A DNA stretch of 64,000 nucleotides from Acinetobacter gerneri DSM 14967 = CIP 107464 = MTCC 9824 (GTDB lineage: Bacteria; Pseudomonadota; Gammaproteobacteria; Pseudomonadales; Moraxellaceae): the NCBI RefSeq assembly GCF_000368565.1, contig NZ_KB849543.1, positions 62,001 to 126,000 on the forward strand, given 5' to 3'. Under the pieces are notes generated by a model, which saw only the letters and a list, made by a program, of their open reading frames with translations, was not told the DNA's origin and made no database searches. The position numbers were made by a program, and so were the translations under genes. This document shows positions 11,145 to 22,461 of this stretch, one piece after another. Each line of letters starts with the position of its first letter. Positions within the stretch are counted from its first letter, which is position 1.

Positions 11145-11258
11145 AAAAATTCCTTAAAGGGCTTTTGACCGCATAAAGTGAAGGTCAATGTCATATAGTT
11201 TAGTTGTGCAAATGCTAGAACACTTTTGCATTAATCTCTAGCAAAGATACAAATATTT

Positions 11259-12320
11259 TCAATGAATTGATGCTTCTTTAGCTTGATCGTTTTTTTCTAA
11301 TACAAGTTGCCACTGTTTAATTTTAACTTGCTTGCGAATTGATTCTAAACTTTCATAGACTACAGATTCAACCAATTGTTCGAGTGCTTGATTTTCGATA
11401 TTCATTTGGCTGACTTTTTCCGCAATCAATTCGAAGCTGGCATTGGGTTGTTTGGCATTTCCAGCGACAAAGGGATCAATTAAACCTTGAGTAATATTTT
11501 CCCCAAGTCGTTGTCCTATACTTTGTATCTGATGTTCAATCGTAGAACCTACGATAGGGATCAGTCTCAATAATTTGGTCAATTCTGGCGTGTCTGCGAT
11601 GGCTTTACTAACGATCTGCCCAACATTGTCTGTGATATTGGCCTGTTGATTTTTAAGTTCAGTCGCCAATGATTCTTGTAAAACTTGTGCCAAAGTTTGC
11701 GCAAACATTTCACGGTGATGGTCAACTAGATCATGAATAATTTTTTTATGACTTGAGCTGGTATCCAATTCATGACGGATACTATCAATGACTGTAATTA
11801 CAACACGATCAGAAAGTTCTTCCATGACTACACGATAATAAAACAGAGCCGTTTTCTTCCAATTTTCAGGAATTACTTTAAAGCCCAATTCTTCTAAGCG
11901 ATAAGCAATGATGACTGCGCGAATCAATCTTAAAAAACGTAAATAGGGAATAATCGCTAGGACTTCGTACCAATGGATAAACGGAAAAAAGAACCAGCGT
12001 TTATGATGTTTGTGAATGATGGCAATGAACCAACGTAGCAATAATTCGCAGATTAAAAAGGTAATAAACCAGCTTTCAGTTTTGACGACCCATGGATGTA
12101 AATCTGTTTTATAAAAACTTAAAAGCTGAGGTAAATGAATTTCGTTAAATAGCCAATCGGCAAAATGACTTAACAAAAAAGCATTTAAGCAAAGGCAGAC
12201 CAGATTGACGATGATAATGACCATCATAAAGATGTCATAAATCAAAAATAATTTCCAAGCTGGCGTATTGTAGTTACGCTCAAGCATGTGGATCTTTTTA
12301 GAGTTTTCTGAATCTGCCAT
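11259..12320 (-). CDS. Voltage-sensor-like membrane protein of unknown function
   Basis: A 353-residue protein. The first 150 residues hold four likely membrane helices. The last has regularly spaced arginines (LRFLRLIRAVIIAYR), like the S4 helix of ion-channel voltage sensors, and ion-transport-type domains are a plausible relative. The remaining 200 residues are soluble and helical, with many Gln/Glu residues, and no pore signature (such as TVGYG) is seen, so it is unlikely to be a classical channel. It lies 30 bases downstream of the acyltransferase gene on the same strand and probably shares its transcript. Confidence 0.6.
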   Translation of the reverse strand: MADSENSKKIHMLERNYNTPAWKLFLIYDIFMMVIIIVNLVCLCLNAFLLSHFADWLFNEIHLPQLLSFYKTDLHPWVVKTESWFITFLICELLLRWFIAIIHKHHKRWFFFPFIHWYEVLAIIPYLRFLRLIRAVIIAYRLEELGFKVIPENWKKTALFYYRVVMEELSDRVVITVIDSIRHELDTSSSHKKIIHDLVDHHREMFAQTLAQVLQESLATELKNQQANITDNVGQIVSKAIADTPELTKLLRLIPIVGSTIEHQIQSIGQRLGENITQGLIDPFVAGNAKQPNASFELIAEKVSQMNIENQALEQLVESVVYESLESIRKQVKIKQWQLVLEKNDQAKEASIH

Positions 12321-12350
12321 AGCTGTCCTATTTTGTTATTTTAATATGCT

Positions 12351-13304
12351 TTAATTTGTAGTTTGTTGTGGTTCAGGGATTTGTGCATGAGACTGATACT
12401 TTTGTTTCATACGACTAATCAATTGATCTTTCTCAGTCCATATTTCATCGACCCATTGCTGAAAATGCTCACGGTACTCTGCATCATCTTCATAATTACC
12501 GCCTTTCACCCAATCTGGAATATCAATCTTACGCAGATTGACTGCGATACGAGAGACATCACCTAACCAAAATTCACCATAACCGGGCACACCATCAGGA
12601 TAGACAATCGTCATATCGACCAAGGCATCGATTTTATCGCCCAAAATATTTAACGCAAGCGCAAGACCACCAGCCTTAGGTTTCAAAAGATTTGTATAGG
12701 GTGATTTTTGTTGATCGTGCTTTTCTTGAGTAAAACGTGTACCTTCCAAATAGTTGAGCAGGGTAAAAGGCTGGCTGAGCAATTGTTCACAAGCTTTACG
12801 TGCTTCTTCCATATCACGATGTTTTAGTTCAGGATTTTTTGCGATTTGCTCTTTACTGTGACGTTTCATCATTGGGAAGCCCAAGATTTTAAATGCCTGA
12901 CCCACAAATGGAATAAAAATAAGTTCCCATTTCGTAAAAAAGCGGGTTAGAGGCATACGGGTCAAACCAAAGTATTGATTGACTGTGGTATCAACCCAGC
13001 TTTGATGATTACAAGTCATGAGGTAGCGGCCTTGCATATTGAGATCAAGACTCTCGTCAATGCTGATATCCCATTCTAAGTGTGGTAAGACATGATCAAT
13101 GAGCCAATTATTTACACTGAGCCAGCTATTGGTGATTTGAATATTGGTTTCATCAACTTTGCGTGATTTCTTAAAAAACTTGGTAAAACCTAAAGCAAGT
13201 ACAGGAGGGCCATGGAAAAAAGTACTTCCTGTAATGACCGATCCAACGGTTAAACCTCGTGTGATTTTTTTTAATATAGGTTGTTTAGGTTGTTCAGTTG
13301 ACAT
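12351..13304 (-). CDS. PlsC-type (YihG-like) 1-acylglycerol-3-phosphate acyltransferase family protein
   Basis: A 317-residue acyltransferase. The catalytic NHQSWVD (the HX4D motif) lies near residue 98, a glycerol-phosphate-binding-type segment around FPMMKRHSKEQ, and EGTRFTQEK (the EGTR motif) near residue 185. A hydrophobic stretch at about 20-45 suggests membrane association. Such enzymes acylate lysophosphatidic acid or related lipids; YihG-like members tune the fatty-acid composition of phospholipids. The exact acceptor is not determined. It heads a two-gene unit and is divergent from the OmpA-like lipoprotein. Confidence 0.85.
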   Translation of the reverse strand: MSTEQPKQPILKKITRGLTVGSVITGSTFFHGPPVLALGFTKFFKKSRKVDETNIQITNSWLSVNNWLIDHVLPHLEWDISIDESLDLNMQGRYLMTCNHQSWVDTTVNQYFGLTRMPLTRFFTKWELIFIPFVGQAFKILGFPMMKRHSKEQIAKNPELKHRDMEEARKACEQLLSQPFTLLNYLEGTRFTQEKHDQQKSPYTNLLKPKAGGLALALNILGDKIDALVDMTIVYPDGVPGYGEFWLGDVSRIAVNLRKIDIPDWVKGGNYEDDAEYREHFQQWVDEIWTEKDQLISRMKQKYQSHAQIPEPQQTTN

Positions 13305-13581
13305 ACAACATTCCTGTTAAATGAAATTTTCTGAATTGAACGAATACTTGAATTTTGCAAAATGTTTGTTCATGACATGAAAGATATAATAATCAAATTC
13401 TAATCAAGTAGTATAACTTTGGATGAATTATGTTCATTGGTAACGTAAAAACATGAACATCATTACAAAATGTAAAAAATATGAAGGAATTTAACAAAAA
13501 ATCAATGGTATTAGGCATATACTTGATTCATTATTTGTTTACTGTATTAAATACTAATATTTTTTTTTGAGGAGGCATGCG

Positions 13582-14244
13582 ATGCGTGCACTAGTCATTA
13601 CAACTGTTGTAGGTGCATTGGCGCTTACTGGCTGTCAAACAACTCCAACAAACGGTCAATCAAGCGGTGGCATTAGCGATTATAAAAAAACTGCCATCGG
13701 TTCTCTAATTGGTGCTGCTGCGGGTTATGGTTTATCTCGTTCAAATGCTAACTCATCTGCACAAAACAACCGTGCAGCTGCAATTGGTGCAGTTTTGGGC
13801 GCTGGTGCTGGTTTATATCTTGATAATAAAGAGAAAAAACTTCGCCAACAAATGCAAGGTACTGGTGTAGAAGTTAACCGTAATCCAGATGGTTCTGTAA
13901 ACTTGATTATGCCTGGTAGCATCACATTTGATACGAACAAATCAAACATCAAACCTAACTTCTATACAACTTTGAATAAAGTTGCGCAAACTTTGACTGA
14001 AGATAACAAGAGTGCAATTCTTGTAACTGGTTATACAGACAGCACTGGTAATGACTCAATCAACATTCCATTATCACAAGCTCGTGCTCAATCAGTAGCG
14101 AACTACTTGGCTGGTCAAGGTGTTCCTTCTGCACGTATTAATGCTCAAGGTCACGGTGCTTCAAACCCTATCGCAGACAATGGTACTGCTGCGGGTCGTG
14201 AACAAAACCGTCGTGTTGAAATTAGCATCTACGCTACTCAATAA
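13582..14244 (+). CDS. OmpA-family outer-membrane lipoprotein (YiaD-like)
   Basis: A 220-residue lipoprotein with a lipobox LTGC (Cys at about residue 18), a Gly-zipper region (IGSLIGAAAGYGL and AAIGAVLGAGAGLYL), then a C-terminal OmpA peptidoglycan-binding domain with the GYTDSTGNDSIN and QARAQSVANYL signatures and the final NRRVEISI. The start is the ATG at 13582 with GAGGAGG seven bases upstream; a TTG five codons earlier is part of the ribosome-binding site and is rejected. A candidate promoter lies upstream at about 13523-13550 (TTGATT, 16 bases, TATTAA). Confidence 0.92.
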   Translation: MRALVITTVVGALALTGCQTTPTNGQSSGGISDYKKTAIGSLIGAAAGYGLSRSNANSSAQNNRAAAIGAVLGAGAGLYLDNKEKKLRQQMQGTGVEVNRNPDGSVNLIMPGSITFDTNKSNIKPNFYTTLNKVAQTLTEDNKSAILVTGYTDSTGNDSINIPLSQARAQSVANYLAGQGVPSARINAQGHGASNPIADNGTAAGREQNRRVEISIYATQ

Positions 14245-14256
14245 TTCGACCGAATT

Positions 14257-14292
14257 AAAAAAATCGCAAATTTTATATTTGCGATTTTTTTT
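14257..14292 (+). terminator. Rho-independent terminator after the OmpA-like lipoprotein
   Basis: The perfect stem AAAAAAATCGCAAAT/ATTTGCGATTTTTTT with a short loop lies just after the stop codon. It is A/T symmetric and could act in both directions. Confidence 0.88.
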
Positions 14293-14470
14293 GTCTAACA
14301 TTTTAGAAATAGAAATTTAAGAATCTCAGATTAGATTTTAAAACGCTTGAAATATAATCTGACTAAAATAGATATACAGCTTTTAAATCAAAATATTGCA
14401 GCCAATTTTTCTGAATGATCTTCAAATTTTTCTTTGACCTTTGCGTAAATTTTTCCGATGAAACTAACCC

Positions 14471-14499
14471 TAGTCATCCCAGTTTGAGATGTCTATAAT
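14471..14499 (+). promoter_or_regulatory. Candidate sigma-70 promoter of rep
   Basis: A perfect -10 hexamer TATAAT (14494-14499) lies 17 bases after a weak -35 (TAGTCA, 14471-14476) and 28 bases before the rep start codon. The -10 is good; the -35 match is modest. Confidence 0.5.
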
Positions 14500-14527
14500 C
14501 ATGCTCTGATTTTAACGAGGTACTCTT

Positions 14528-16567
14528 ATGTCATCTGCAAGTCAATTGAATGACAAGCAACTTGAAGCCATGAAATACACTCAAGGACCCTTGTTAGTGC
14601 TTGCAGGCGCAGGTTCGGGTAAGACTTCGGTAATTACAAGAAAAATTGCATACTTAGTAAAACAATGTGGTATCCCTGCATATCGTATTACAGCAATGAC
14701 ATTTACCAATAAAGCCGCACGTGAAATGAAAGAACGTGTCGGTAAATTATTATCAAAAGAAGATTCAAAAGGGCTTTCAGTTTCGACATTCCATACTTTT
14801 GGTCTAAATTTATTGCGTTTAGAGCTTAAAAATACGCCATTGAAAAATAACTTTTCAATTTTAGATGCGGATGATTGCAAACGAATTTTGATGGACTTAA
14901 TGCATCGTGACAATATGTCGGGTGCTGAAAGTAAAGATTTGATCGCAAAAGCGATGAAAAAGATTTCAGATTGGAAAAACGATCTGATTTTGCCTGAACA
15001 AGCGCATACAACCTGTGAAACTGCAGATGATGTTCAATTGGCACATCTTTATCAGCTTTATGAGCGTAATTTACGTGCTTATAATGCGGTTGATTTTGAT
15101 GATTTGATCGTGATGCCTACTCGTCTTTTACAAGACAATGCAGAGGTTCGTGATCGCTGGCAAAATCGTGTGCGTTATCTGTTGGTCGACGAATATCAAG
15201 ATACCAATACAGCACAGTATATTTTGGTTAAATTGTTGGTTGGTGTCATGGGGCAGTTCACTGCCGTAGGTGATGATGACCAATCAATTTATGCTTGGCG
15301 CGGTGCAAAACCTGAAAATATGGCATTGCTGAAAGAAGATTTCCGCAATTTAAAAGTGATTAAGCTTGAACAAAACTATCGTTCGACGAGCCGTATTTTA
15401 AAAGCAGCCAACCATGTGATTGAAAACAATCCGCATATTTTTGATAAAAAATTGTGGAGTGACAAAGGTCATGGTGAAGTGATCCGAGTGATTACTTGCC
15501 GAAATGATGATGATGAATCTGAACGCGTTGTGAAAGATTTGCTAACGCATAAATTGATGAATGGCAAAAACTGGAAAGATTATGCGGTGTTATATCGTGG
15601 AAATTTCCAAGCACGTGTACTCGAAACTCAGCTTCGTCAGATGCAAATTCCTTATAAGTTATCAGGTGGTCAGTCATTCTTTGCGCGAGCAGAGATCAAA
15701 GACATCATGAGTTATTTGCGTGTCATCATCAATCCAGAAGATGACAGTGCTTTTTTACGCATTATCAATACACCTAAACGTGCGATTGGTCCTGTGACTT
15801 TGGAAAAATTGGGCTTATTTGCGCAAGAAAATCATTTATCATTGTTAAGTGCGGCAAGTGACCAACGTTTAACGATGGTTATGCCAAAAAAAGCCACAAC
15901 ACAATTGGCTGAATTTGCAGATTTTATCAATACCTTTACTCGCGAATTGCTCGATGATGATGAGCCAGTGCCGAAGATTCGTCAGATGATGAATGAAGCA
16001 GGCTATATCGATTATCTAAAAGAATCAGCTGCAACGCCTGCACAAGAGAAAACCAAGCTGGATAATGTGGAAATGCTGTATAGCAGTATCCAGAGTTTGA
16101 TCAATCGAGCAGAAGATGTAGACGAAAAAAATATTGAAAGCGTTATTCGTAAAATGGTGCTTTTAGATATGCTGGAACAACAGCAAGAAGAAGAGGATAC
16201 AGATAAGGTTAACTTGTTGACTTTACATGCCTCTAAGGGACTTGAGTTCCCATTTGTCTATATTATGGGTTTGGAAGAAGAATTGCTTCCACATAAAAAC
16301 TCGATTGCTGCTGAAACGATCGAAGAAGAGCGCCGTTTGATGTACGTAGGGATTACCCGCGCACAGCAAGGTTTGACGCTGACTTTGGCAGAACAGCGTA
16401 AAAATGGTGGACAAATGAAGCAAATGACCCCGAGCCGTTTCTTGGATGAGTTACCTCAAGAAGAAGTGGATTGGTTGGGTCGCAAGAAAAAATTGGCTGA
16501 AAATGTTGATCCTAAATTACAGGCTCAGCAGTATTTGCAAAATTTAAAAGCTTTATTGAAAAAATAA
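14528..16567 (+). CDS. rep: ATP-dependent DNA helicase Rep (UvrD/Rep family)
   Basis: A superfamily 1A 3'-to-5' helicase that helps replication forks pass protein roadblocks. In its 679 residues are the Q motif (LNDKQLEAM), Walker A GAGSGKT (27-33), motif II DEYQDTN, motif III DDDQSIYAWRGA, motif IV QNYRS, motif V TLHASKGLEF and motif VI EERRLMYVGITRA. The length and the short C-terminus favour Rep over UvrD. It has TAACGAGG just before the ATG. The dut gene follows 24 bases later and may be cotranscribed. Confidence 0.95.
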   Translation: MSSASQLNDKQLEAMKYTQGPLLVLAGAGSGKTSVITRKIAYLVKQCGIPAYRITAMTFTNKAAREMKERVGKLLSKEDSKGLSVSTFHTFGLNLLRLELKNTPLKNNFSILDADDCKRILMDLMHRDNMSGAESKDLIAKAMKKISDWKNDLILPEQAHTTCETADDVQLAHLYQLYERNLRAYNAVDFDDLIVMPTRLLQDNAEVRDRWQNRVRYLLVDEYQDTNTAQYILVKLLVGVMGQFTAVGDDDQSIYAWRGAKPENMALLKEDFRNLKVIKLEQNYRSTSRILKAANHVIENNPHIFDKKLWSDKGHGEVIRVITCRNDDDESERVVKDLLTHKLMNGKNWKDYAVLYRGNFQARVLETQLRQMQIPYKLSGGQSFFARAEIKDIMSYLRVIINPEDDSAFLRIINTPKRAIGPVTLEKLGLFAQENHLSLLSAASDQRLTMVMPKKATTQLAEFADFINTFTRELLDDDEPVPKIRQMMNEAGYIDYLKESAATPAQEKTKLDNVEMLYSSIQSLINRAEDVDEKNIESVIRKMVLLDMLEQQQEEEDTDKVNLLTLHASKGLEFPFVYIMGLEEELLPHKNSIAAETIEEERRLMYVGITRAQQGLTLTLAEQRKNGGQMKQMTPSRFLDELPQEEVDWLGRKKKLAENVDPKLQAQQYLQNLKALLKK

Positions 16568-16591
16568 TTTTCTCCCTAATAGGAATTTCTT

Positions 16592-17044
16592 ATGAAAGTT
16601 CAAGTAAAAGTACTTGATCAACGTCTAGGTCAAGAATGGCCTTTACCGACTTATGCAACAACGGGTTCAGCAGGTTTAGACTTACGTGCTTGTGTTGATG
16701 AAGCCATTGAAATTGCACCAGGGCAAACTGTTTTAGTGAAAACAGGTATGGCGATTTATATTCATGATCCAAAATATGCAGGCTTAATTTTGCCTCGTTC
16801 AGGCTTAGGTCATAAGCATGGAATTGTATTGGGTAACTTGGTGGGTTTGATTGATTCAGATTATCAAGGTGAGTTAATGGTTTCTGTGTGGAATCGTGGT
16901 CAAACAACTTTTAAACTTGAACCAGGTGAACGCTTGGCTCAGTACGTTTTAGTACCTGTTATGCAAGCAGAATTTGACATCGTCTCTGAGTTTGAAGAAA
17001 CAGAACGTGGTGCAGGTGGTTTTGGGCACACTGGCAAACAATAA
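16592..17044 (+). CDS. dut: dUTP diphosphatase (dUTPase)
   Basis: Hydrolyses dUTP to dUMP and pyrophosphate, supplying dTMP synthesis and keeping uracil out of DNA. The 150 residues show the trimeric dUTPase motifs: AGLDLRA (I), PRSGLG (II), [15 protein letters not shown] (III), GERLAQ (IV) and the C-terminal [11 protein letters not shown] (V). TAGGAATT lies before the ATG. It follows rep by 24 bases and ends at a strong palindromic terminator. Confidence 0.97.
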   Translation: MKVQVKVLDQRLGQEWPLPTYATTGSAGLDLRACVDEAIEIAPGQTVLVKTGMAIYIHDPKYAGLILPRSGLGHKHGIVLGNLVGLIDSDYQGELMVSVWNRGQTTFKLEPGERLAQYVLVPVMQAEFDIVSEFEETERGAGGFGHTGKQ

Positions 17045-17051
17045 TGTTTTA

Positions 17052-17085
17052 AAAATAAAAGCTTGAAATTTCAAGCTTTTATTTT
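17052..17085. terminator. Palindromic terminator after dut
   Basis: A perfect 34-bp palindrome (17-bp arms centred at 17068/17069, AAAATAAAAGCTTGAAA on one side) lies seven bases after the dut stop. With T-rich flanks on either strand it can act in both directions. Confidence 0.85.
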
Positions 17086-17258
17086 GTTTTAAGATGAAAT
17101 GTAACAAAAAAGCAATCGAAAAAAATCTGAAAAAAATCAAATATGACTTAATATGAGCTTAAATTAATGTAAAAGATTTTACAGAATTTATATAAGGCAT
17201 GGATTTGTTTGCCTTTTTTGAAGCGTTTAAAGAGGTTAAGCAACAAGAAGTATTGCTT

Positions 17259-19602
<2,344 letters not shown>

Positions 19603-19612
19603 AAACTTAAAA

Positions 19613-19638
19613 AGCCACCGATTTACGGTGGCTTTTTT
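19613..19638 (+). terminator. Rho-independent terminator after argB
   Basis: An 8-bp stem AGCCACCG/CGGTGGCT with a 5-base loop, followed by T6. Confidence 0.9.
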
Positions 19639-19716
19639 ATGTCATCATCTGTTCATTTTTACGTCATTAAGTTGTCACTGGCAATGCTTAGTGTTAATTA
19701 AAACACCAAGAGAGCC

Positions 19717-20511
19717 ATGCAGATGTTTGCAAAATTAAATCAATATCGCCAAACTTTAAATAATTTTCCTTTACCGAAACCGAAAAAGAATCAATCACAA
19801 AATCAATATAAATTTGAATGGGCAGAAGATCTAAAACAAATACAGGAGGTTCAAAAATTTCGTGCAGAACAATTCTCTAAACAGTTTGGTATCCATTTTG
19901 CCAATGGATTAGATCAGGATGTCTATGATTTTGGCTGTGAACATGCAGTTTTGCGTGATCGTTTGACCAATGAAATCGTGGCATACACCCGCTTAAAACG
20001 CTTTCAAGGTTTTGAGCTAGCAAAAAGTTATAGCGCACAAGAATTTAAAATCGTTCCCGAATTGTCAGATTTGAGTAATGTCGTTGAAATCGGACGCACC
20101 TGTGTCCATCCACGCTATCGAAATGGACGTGCGTTATCGATTTTATGGATGAATTTGGTTCCTAAAGTCCTTTGGGAAATGCGTGCAAAATATTTGATTG
20201 GATGTGTCAGTATTCGATTGGATGGCAACGAAGCACGAGCTTATTACACCCATAAAAAGTTGCAAAATTTGAGCTTGGCACAGAAGATCAATATTCCATC
20301 ACAAATGAAATTTGAACCTAAGCATCCGAACTATAGTTTTGCTCAAGATGAAAAAATACCAAAACTCTTTCAAGTCTATCTCGATATGCAAGCGAAATTG
20401 TCACCTGAAGCATTTTATGATGAAGAATTTAACTGCTTAGATTACTTCGTATATCTAGAAGTGAACAACATCGCAAAAAACTTTGTGCTAAACAAGATGG
20501 CTCACCGTTAA
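19717..20511 (+). CDS. OlsB-like GNAT-fold N-acyltransferase (Acetyltransf_5 family)
   Basis: A 264-residue protein of the acyl-homoserine-lactone-synthase-like GNAT group that includes ornithine N-acyltransferase OlsB. The segment AEQFSKQFGIHFANGLDQDVYDFGCEH matches the N-terminal region of that group, and VVEIGRTCVHPRYRNGRALSILW is its acyl-donor-binding block. OlsB transfers a 3-hydroxyacyl group from ACP to ornithine, the first step of ornithine lipid synthesis. No OlsA gene is adjacent; the PlsC-type gene at 12.4 kb is a possible but unproven partner. The start at 19717 has AAGAGAG before it. Confidence 0.7.
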   Translation: MQMFAKLNQYRQTLNNFPLPKPKKNQSQNQYKFEWAEDLKQIQEVQKFRAEQFSKQFGIHFANGLDQDVYDFGCEHAVLRDRLTNEIVAYTRLKRFQGFELAKSYSAQEFKIVPELSDLSNVVEIGRTCVHPRYRNGRALSILWMNLVPKVLWEMRAKYLIGCVSIRLDGNEARAYYTHKKLQNLSLAQKINIPSQMKFEPKHPNYSFAQDEKIPKLFQVYLDMQAKLSPEAFYDEEFNCLDYFVYLEVNNIAKNFVLNKMAHR

Positions 20512-20530
20512 TCAATAACGAAATAAATAC

Positions 20531-20558
20531 TGCTTGCAAATATTCTTATTTGCAAGCA
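20531..20558 (+). terminator. Stem-loop after the OlsB-like gene
   Basis: A perfect 12-bp stem (TGCTTGCAAATA/TATTTGCAAGCA) with a TTCT loop lies 20 bases past the stop. No T run follows on the plus strand, so it may be a mRNA 3'-end or attenuator hairpin rather than a strict terminator. Confidence 0.5.
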
Positions 20559-20609
20559 AAGCCACACTCATGCACAATATTCGTATAACAACATACAATT
20601 TGAATGAAT

Positions 20610-21458
20610 ATGTGCCAATTGCTTGGAATGAACTGTGCAACACCGACAGACATTACGTTTTCTTTTCGTGGCTTTTCCCAGCGCGCGGGGATTACATCTG
20701 ACCATTCCGATGGTTTTGGGATCGCATTTTTTGAAGACAAAGCCTGCCGTTTGTTTGTTGATAATCAATCAGCAGTTGAATCGCCTATCGCAGAATTAGT
20801 CCGTAATTATCCAATCAAATCACGCAACGTGATTGCACATATTCGTAAAGCAACTCAAGGTAAAATCACTTTAGAAAACTCACATCCATTTATTCGTGAA
20901 CTCTGGGGAAGACAGTGGATTTTTGCCCATAATGGTGATTTACACGACTTTGAGCCTAAACTTGCTGGACGTTATACCCCAGTAGGCAATACTGATAGTG
21001 AACGTGCTTTTTGTTATTTATTGGATCATTTGGTTGAAAAATTTGGATTTGTAGAGCCAAAAACAGAACAGATTTTTGATGCGCTAAAAGAAATCGCACC
21101 GAAGATCGCTGAATATGGAACATTCAACTATTGTTTGTCCAATGGACAAGCTTTATTTAGTTATGCAACAACCAAGTTACATTGGCTTGTTCGTGAATAT
21201 CCATTCCAACATGCACAACTGATTGATATCGATGTTGAAGTTGATTTTAGTCAAGTGACGACACCGGATGATCGTGTTGCTGTGATTACGACCGAACCTT
21301 TGACACAAAATGAAAACTGGATTGCATATAAACCAGGAGAAATGATTTTATTTCAAAATGGTAAGCCGACACGCCAAGAATTAACGCATGTTGAGCGCTT
21401 AAAAAGAGAAGCAGAAAATCCGAGTTTAAAACGAATAACACAAGCAGATATATATTAA
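20610..21458 (+). CDS. YafJ-type class II glutamine amidotransferase
   Basis: A glutaminase-type (Ntn hydrolase) domain protein of 282 residues. The nucleophile is expected at Cys2 (MCQLLGMNC), so the ATG at 20610 is chosen over an ATG two codons earlier. Other family segments seen: RQ-like IRKATQG, ENSHPFIRELWG, FAHNGDL and GNTDSERAF. It closely parallels E. coli YafJ in length and motifs. The substrate is unknown. No strong ribosome-binding site precedes it, so expression may be low or use an unusual leader. Confidence 0.88.
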   Translation: MCQLLGMNCATPTDITFSFRGFSQRAGITSDHSDGFGIAFFEDKACRLFVDNQSAVESPIAELVRNYPIKSRNVIAHIRKATQGKITLENSHPFIRELWGRQWIFAHNGDLHDFEPKLAGRYTPVGNTDSERAFCYLLDHLVEKFGFVEPKTEQIFDALKEIAPKIAEYGTFNYCLSNGQALFSYATTKLHWLVREYPFQHAQLIDIDVEVDFSQVTTPDDRVAVITTEPLTQNENWIAYKPGEMILFQNGKPTRQELTHVERLKREAENPSLKRITQADIY

Positions 21459-21612
21459 TATATTTAAAATACATTTATTATAAATTTGACTATTTGCGAA
21501 TTAAATTTAGTCATTAAATAATAACATTTGTATAAATTGGTTAAAAAATAACTTACTCTTTTACTAGGGTATAAATATATTTCAATTAAAAAACATAGGT
21601 TTATATATTTTT

Positions 21613-21653
21613 AAAAAATAAAGCATTAATCCCGACTTAAATGCTTTATTTTT
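21613..21653 (+). terminator. Rho-independent terminator upstream of bacteriohemerythrin
   Basis: A stem AAAAATAAAGCATT/AATGCTTTATTTTT with a 12-base loop lies about 155 bases after the amidotransferase stop and about 60 before the hemerythrin start. Confidence 0.75.
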
Positions 21654-21714
21654 ATTTATTTTTTTTTATATAAGATGATTAACAACAAGCAAGTTTGATT
21701 TTAAGGGTGGTCAC

Positions 21715-22170
21715 ATGAAAATGAACTGGATTCCAGCTTATAATACTGGTATCGATGTGATCGACGATCAACATAAAAGAATCTTAGACTATATTAATCA
21801 ATTAGATTCAGTAGAAGAAAATACCAATCGTGATGATATAAAAAATATTCTAAACGATATTATTGACTATACACAGTCACATTTTACTTTTGAAGAAAGC
21901 TTACAAGTAGAAGCACAATATAAATATGCTGTACCACATAAAAAAGTGCATGATTTATTTATAAAAAGAATCGAAGGATATAGACAAAAATTTCAGGACG
22001 GGGAATCAATAGAAAATGAACTGCATGAAGTTCTATCAAAATGGCTTATAAATCATATACAACACGATGATGCAGATTATGTCGATTCGGTAAAAGAAAA
22101 TATGATTGGGGTAATAAAAAAGCAAGAACAACAAAAGGGAAAAGGTTGGTTTAAACGACTATTTTCCTAA
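21715..22170 (+). CDS. Bacteriohemerythrin
   Basis: A 151-residue single-domain hemerythrin, expected to bind O2 at a non-heme di-iron centre and to act in oxygen storage or sensing. The family opening MNWIPAYNTGIDVIDDQH carries the first His ligand; HFTFEESLQ gives the next His and Glu, PHKKVHDLF the two following His, and NHIQHDDADY the last His and Asp. The C-terminus (about 20 residues) is Lys/Gln-rich and ends in WFKRLFS, a possible amphipathic anchor. AAGGGTGG precedes the ATG. Terminators on both sides indicate a single-gene transcript. Confidence 0.92.
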   Translation: MKMNWIPAYNTGIDVIDDQHKRILDYINQLDSVEENTNRDDIKNILNDIIDYTQSHFTFEESLQVEAQYKYAVPHKKVHDLFIKRIEGYRQKFQDGESIENELHEVLSKWLINHIQHDDADYVDSVKENMIGVIKKQEQQKGKGWFKRLFS

Positions 22171-22228
22171 GATTTATAATAATAAATAACAATAAGTTTT
22201 CAGAATAATAATTTTCAAGACTCAGCGC

Positions 22229-22267
22229 AGCAAATCATCATTTACATGGTGATTTGCTCTTCTTTTT
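22229..22267 (+). terminator. Rho-independent terminator after bacteriohemerythrin
   Basis: A 9-bp stem AGCAAATCA/TGATTTGCT with an 11-base loop, then CTTCTTTTT. Confidence 0.82.
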
Positions 22268-22461
22268 AACAGTAAGTTTCATTTAAATTTTGACATCGTT
22301 ATTTGATCTTATTTTGATGTTTTAAAAGATATTTAGTGAGCCAAAGAAGCCTATTTTCGAAAACATCTATAGATTGTGCAAGAAGTCTTTTGATTTTAAA
22401 GCGTGACAAAGGCAAAATAGCATCAGTTATATAGACGGAATACGGTATGCAGGACAATTCT

